64,000 nt of DNA. It comes from CAXBGS01 sp963975425. GTDB taxonomy: Bacteria; Planctomycetota; Planctomycetia; Pirellulales; Pirellulaceae. The DNA lies in NCBI GenBank assembly GCA_963975425.1, contig CAXBGS010000008.1, positions 248,001-312,000 of the forward strand, read 5' to 3'. Both the position numbers and the translations under genes were made by a program. Below the pieces are notes generated by a model, which saw nothing but the letters and a program-made list of their open reading frames with translations, had not been told where the DNA came from and ran no database searches. Positions 62,188 through 64,000 of this stretch are shown here, piece by piece; within the stretch, counting starts at the first letter, position 1, and each line of letters starts with the position of its first letter.

Positions 62188-62454
62188 ATGATGGATGCCG
62201 CAACCGCCGTTGATCTTTGCCGCAGCACACTGTTGGCCGCGGTCGTCATCGCTGCGCCGTTGTTGCTGGTCGGCATGGCTGCCGGACTGCTGGTCGGCCT
62301 GATGCAAGCACTCACCCAGGTACAGGATCAAACTGTCGCGTTTGTGCCAAAGATATTGGCGATGGCAGGCGTACTGGTCGCCTGTCTGCCGTGGCTGATG
62401 ACTCGCTTGGTCGAATTCACTCGGATGGTATTCGAAAACGCCGGCTCGCCGTGA
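62188..62454 (+). CDS. fliQ: Flagellar biosynthesis protein FliQ
   Basis: 88 residues, the typical FliQ length, with two hydrophobic helices: TLLAAVVIAAPLLLVGMAAG, LMQALTQVQDQTVAFVPKIL (the conserved TQ(I/V)QE/D(Q) region), and MAGVLVACLPWLMTRLVEFT. It forms the outer ring part of the FliPQR export gate. The stop overlaps the GTG start of fliR (GTGA). Confidence 0.95.
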   Translation: MMDAATAVDLCRSTLLAAVVIAAPLLLVGMAAGLLVGLMQALTQVQDQTVAFVPKILAMAGVLVACLPWLMTRLVEFTRMVFENAGSP

Positions 62455-63269
62455 ACGGTTTTCTTGCAACGATCGACACACCGGCAACGGTTCAAACGAT
62501 GGCACAGTGGTTGATTGACCACTTGGTGCTCGGCGTGTTGGTGCTGACAAGGTTAAGCACATTGTTGATGGCGATGCCGTCGATAGGTGTCGGCGTGCCG
62601 AAACGCGTTCGCGCTTTCCTGGCGCTACTGGTGACCATGCTATTGCTGCCTGCTGTGGCCAGCAGCGCGGTGCCGGAAACCTTGCCAAAGATCGACAACT
62701 TGGTCGAACTGACAATTGCCGTCGCCCGCGAGGGACTGATTGGGATGCTGATCGGTGCGACGATTCAAATCCTGATCACCGGATTGCAACTGGCCGGCGA
62801 AGCGATCACCAGCACCGGCGGCATGCAGCTGGGTGACGCGGTCGACCCCACGACCAGCAGCAGCATGCCGGCGATTGCCAGGCTGGTCGGATTGATGGTC
62901 ACGGCCGTCATGCTGGTCATTGGCGGACACCGCATCATGCTGGGCGTCTTATTGGACAGTTTCGAAGCGATGCCACCAGGCCAGATCATGTTCCAAGATT
63001 CGATGATGACACTGATCATCGACCAACTTAGTTCGGCGATGGCATCGGGTGTGCGTGTCGCGGCGCCGGTCCTGGCAGCACTGTTGCTAAGCAATTTGAT
63101 CACCGGTCTGATTAGCCGGACGCTGCCGCAGATCAACGTTTTGGCGATCGGTCTTAGCATCAATGCATTGGCCTTGATGGTTGTCACGGCACTGACGATT
63201 GGTTCGGCCGGACTGATCTTTCAAGACGAACTGACCGTCGCCGTCAGTCGCATCACGAGTCTCTGGTAA
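62451..63269 (+). CDS. fliR: Flagellar biosynthesis protein FliR
   Basis: 272 residues from a GTG overlapping the fliQ stop; the frame extends further upstream only as a shadow of fliQ. Six hydrophobic segments, with VLTRLSTLLMAMPSIGVGVP (FliR N-terminal pattern), EGLIGMLIGATIQILITGLQ, GEAI-type and DPTTSSSMPAIARLVGLMV, and SNLITGLISRTLPQINVLAI, the conserved late FliR motif. It completes the FliP5-Q4-R1 gate, through which flagellar proteins (and FlgM) are exported. Followed 25 bases later by flhB. Confidence 0.95.
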   Translation: MNGFLATIDTPATVQTMAQWLIDHLVLGVLVLTRLSTLLMAMPSIGVGVPKRVRAFLALLVTMLLLPAVASSAVPETLPKIDNLVELTIAVAREGLIGMLIGATIQILITGLQLAGEAITSTGGMQLGDAVDPTTSSSMPAIARLVGLMVTAVMLVIGGHRIMLGVLLDSFEAMPPGQIMFQDSMMTLIIDQLSSAMASGVRVAAPVLAALLLSNLITGLISRTLPQINVLAIGLSINALALMVVTALTIGSAGLIFQDELTVAVSRITSLW

Positions 63270-63294
63270 CCCGAATCGTCAAAGGTAAGTTGCG

Positions 63295-64000
63295 ATGGCG
63301 GATAGCAGTGGCGACAAGAAACATTCAGCATCAGAGAAGCGACGGCGTCAGGCTCGCGAGCAGGGCCAAGTCGTCAAGAGTCAAGATTTGACGTCGGCCG
63401 GGTTATTGCTGGCAGCGGTCGCGGCGCTGTGGTTTCTGGGCGAGCCTGCATCGGAAAGCCTGGCCGGTGCCATCGCCGAATCACTCTCCTCGCCGACGCT
63501 CGCGCCCATGGGAATCAACGACGCGGTGAACTGGACACTGCGGATGGGTGGTCGATTGGCAATTGCGTCGATCCCGATGCTGATCGCGATGTTTATCGCT
63601 GGCGTGATGGCAAACGTCGTGCAAACCGGATTGCTGCTGGCCCCCGAAAAGATCGCACCCAAGTTAAGCAATATCAGCCCGCTGTCGGGTGCCAAGCGGA
63701 TCGTATCGGCCCGCGGCGTCGCCAGGCTTGGATTCGGCATCTTTAAGGTCTGCATCATCGCAATCGTCGCTTATCTCGCCATCCAAAAATATGAGGGTTC
63801 CATTCTCGCGATGGCGGGAATGAGCGTACCGCAAATCGCCGTCACCCTGTTCGAAGCGTTGATGGGAACGTGCATCTGGATCGGCGGCGCTCTGTTCGTA
63901 CTGGCGCTGCTAGAGTTCGCGTTTCAGAAATGGAAACACGAACAAGACTTGATGATGACGGACCAGGAAGTCCGCGACGAAATGAAGGAAACCGAGGGCG
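63295..64000 (+). CDS. flhB: Flagellar biosynthesis protein FlhB (C-terminus outside window)
   Basis: The first 235 residues are in the window. The N-terminal signature KKHSASEKRRRQAREQGQVV followed by KSQDLTSAGLLLAAVAALWF is characteristic of FlhB, and NISPLSGAKRIVSARGVARL is the conserved loop after the second helix. The LEFAFQKWKHEQDLMMTDQE segment leads towards the cytoplasmic domain with the NPTH self-cleavage site, which is outside. FlhB sets export specificity between hook and filament. The gene continues past the window end. Confidence 0.95.
   Translation, partial: MADSSGDKKHSASEKRRRQAREQGQVVKSQDLTSAGLLLAAVAALWFLGEPASESLAGAIAESLSSPTLAPMGINDAVNWTLRMGGRLAIASIPMLIAMFIAGVMANVVQTGLLLAPEKIAPKLSNISPLSGAKRIVSARGVARLGFGIFKVCIIAIVAYLAIQKYEGSILAMAGMSVPQIAVTLFEALMGTCIWIGGALFVLALLEFAFQKWKHEQDLMMTDQEVRDEMKETEG

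Noticed and set aside
1..64000. tRNA, rRNA, insertion sequence or prophage genes
   Set aside because: I looked for conserved tRNA arms, transposase motifs, integrase motifs and phage structural genes and found none I could support.

Overview
The window looks like chromosome of a flagellated planctomycete of the Rhodopirellula/Pirellulaceae type. This is inferred from gene content, since there is no rRNA or tRNA to place it. Pointers are a DUF1559 prepilin-like protein, Tat-exported Gfo/Idh and GMC oxidoreductases, a fused ResB-CcsA cytochrome maturation protein, large TolQ/ExbD-like proteins, an acidic HTH protein with a C-terminal membrane helix, DUF1844, and many short locus-specific tandem repeats at gene ends. 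No insertion sequence, phage, integron or CRISPR array was found, and the gene order reads as ordinary chromosome.

Layout. 1-13 kb: a truncated TPR protein, a sugar-nucleotide epimerase, a DinB-like protein, a thioredoxin lipoprotein, then the minus-strand group kdsB, pyrG and DUF1844 (CTP supply and Kdo activation for LPS), a DUF1559 protein, a second epimerase and a Tat-exported GMC oxidoreductase with a cysteine cluster. 13-20 kb: an orphan Flp pilin, a three-gene operon (ABC-2 permease and two CNNM/CorC-like proteins) and a TPR lipoprotein. 20-28 kb: a Fur-family regulator, flgM, a Gfo/Idh oxidoreductase, a low-complexity secreted protein, a PDZ protein, ppnP and two envelope proteins. 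28-33 kb: a minus-strand operon of a TolQ/MotA-like channel and two different large single-helix partners, the most unusual system here. 33-42 kb: the acidic HTH-membrane protein, then a lipoprotein, ResB-CcsA and a CxxCH protein, which form a cytochrome c maturation operon. 42-52 kb: a membrane-anchored unknown, a BASS-family transporter overlapping rlmKL, a six-copy 103-104 bp repeat array, the classical rpmE-prfA-prmC group and purD.

52-60 kb is a coherent respiratory assembly block: a type 1 copper protein, a diheme cytochrome c lipoprotein, a small membrane protein, ctaA, ctaB, an ABC transporter pair, a SCO protein and a DUF420 protein. It should make heme A and deliver copper to a cytochrome oxidase whose subunits are not in the window. 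61-64 kb holds fliP, fliQ, fliR and the start of flhB, the membrane core of the flagellar export gate. Together with flgM at 21 kb this implies a motile stage.

Genes are often coupled by 1-4 base overlaps (TTGA, ATGA, GTGA, TAATG). Several starts were moved downstream from the longest reading frame, on the basis of signal peptides, family N-termini or Shine-Dalgarno-like sequences. All calls were made by reading the sequence; no database search was run.
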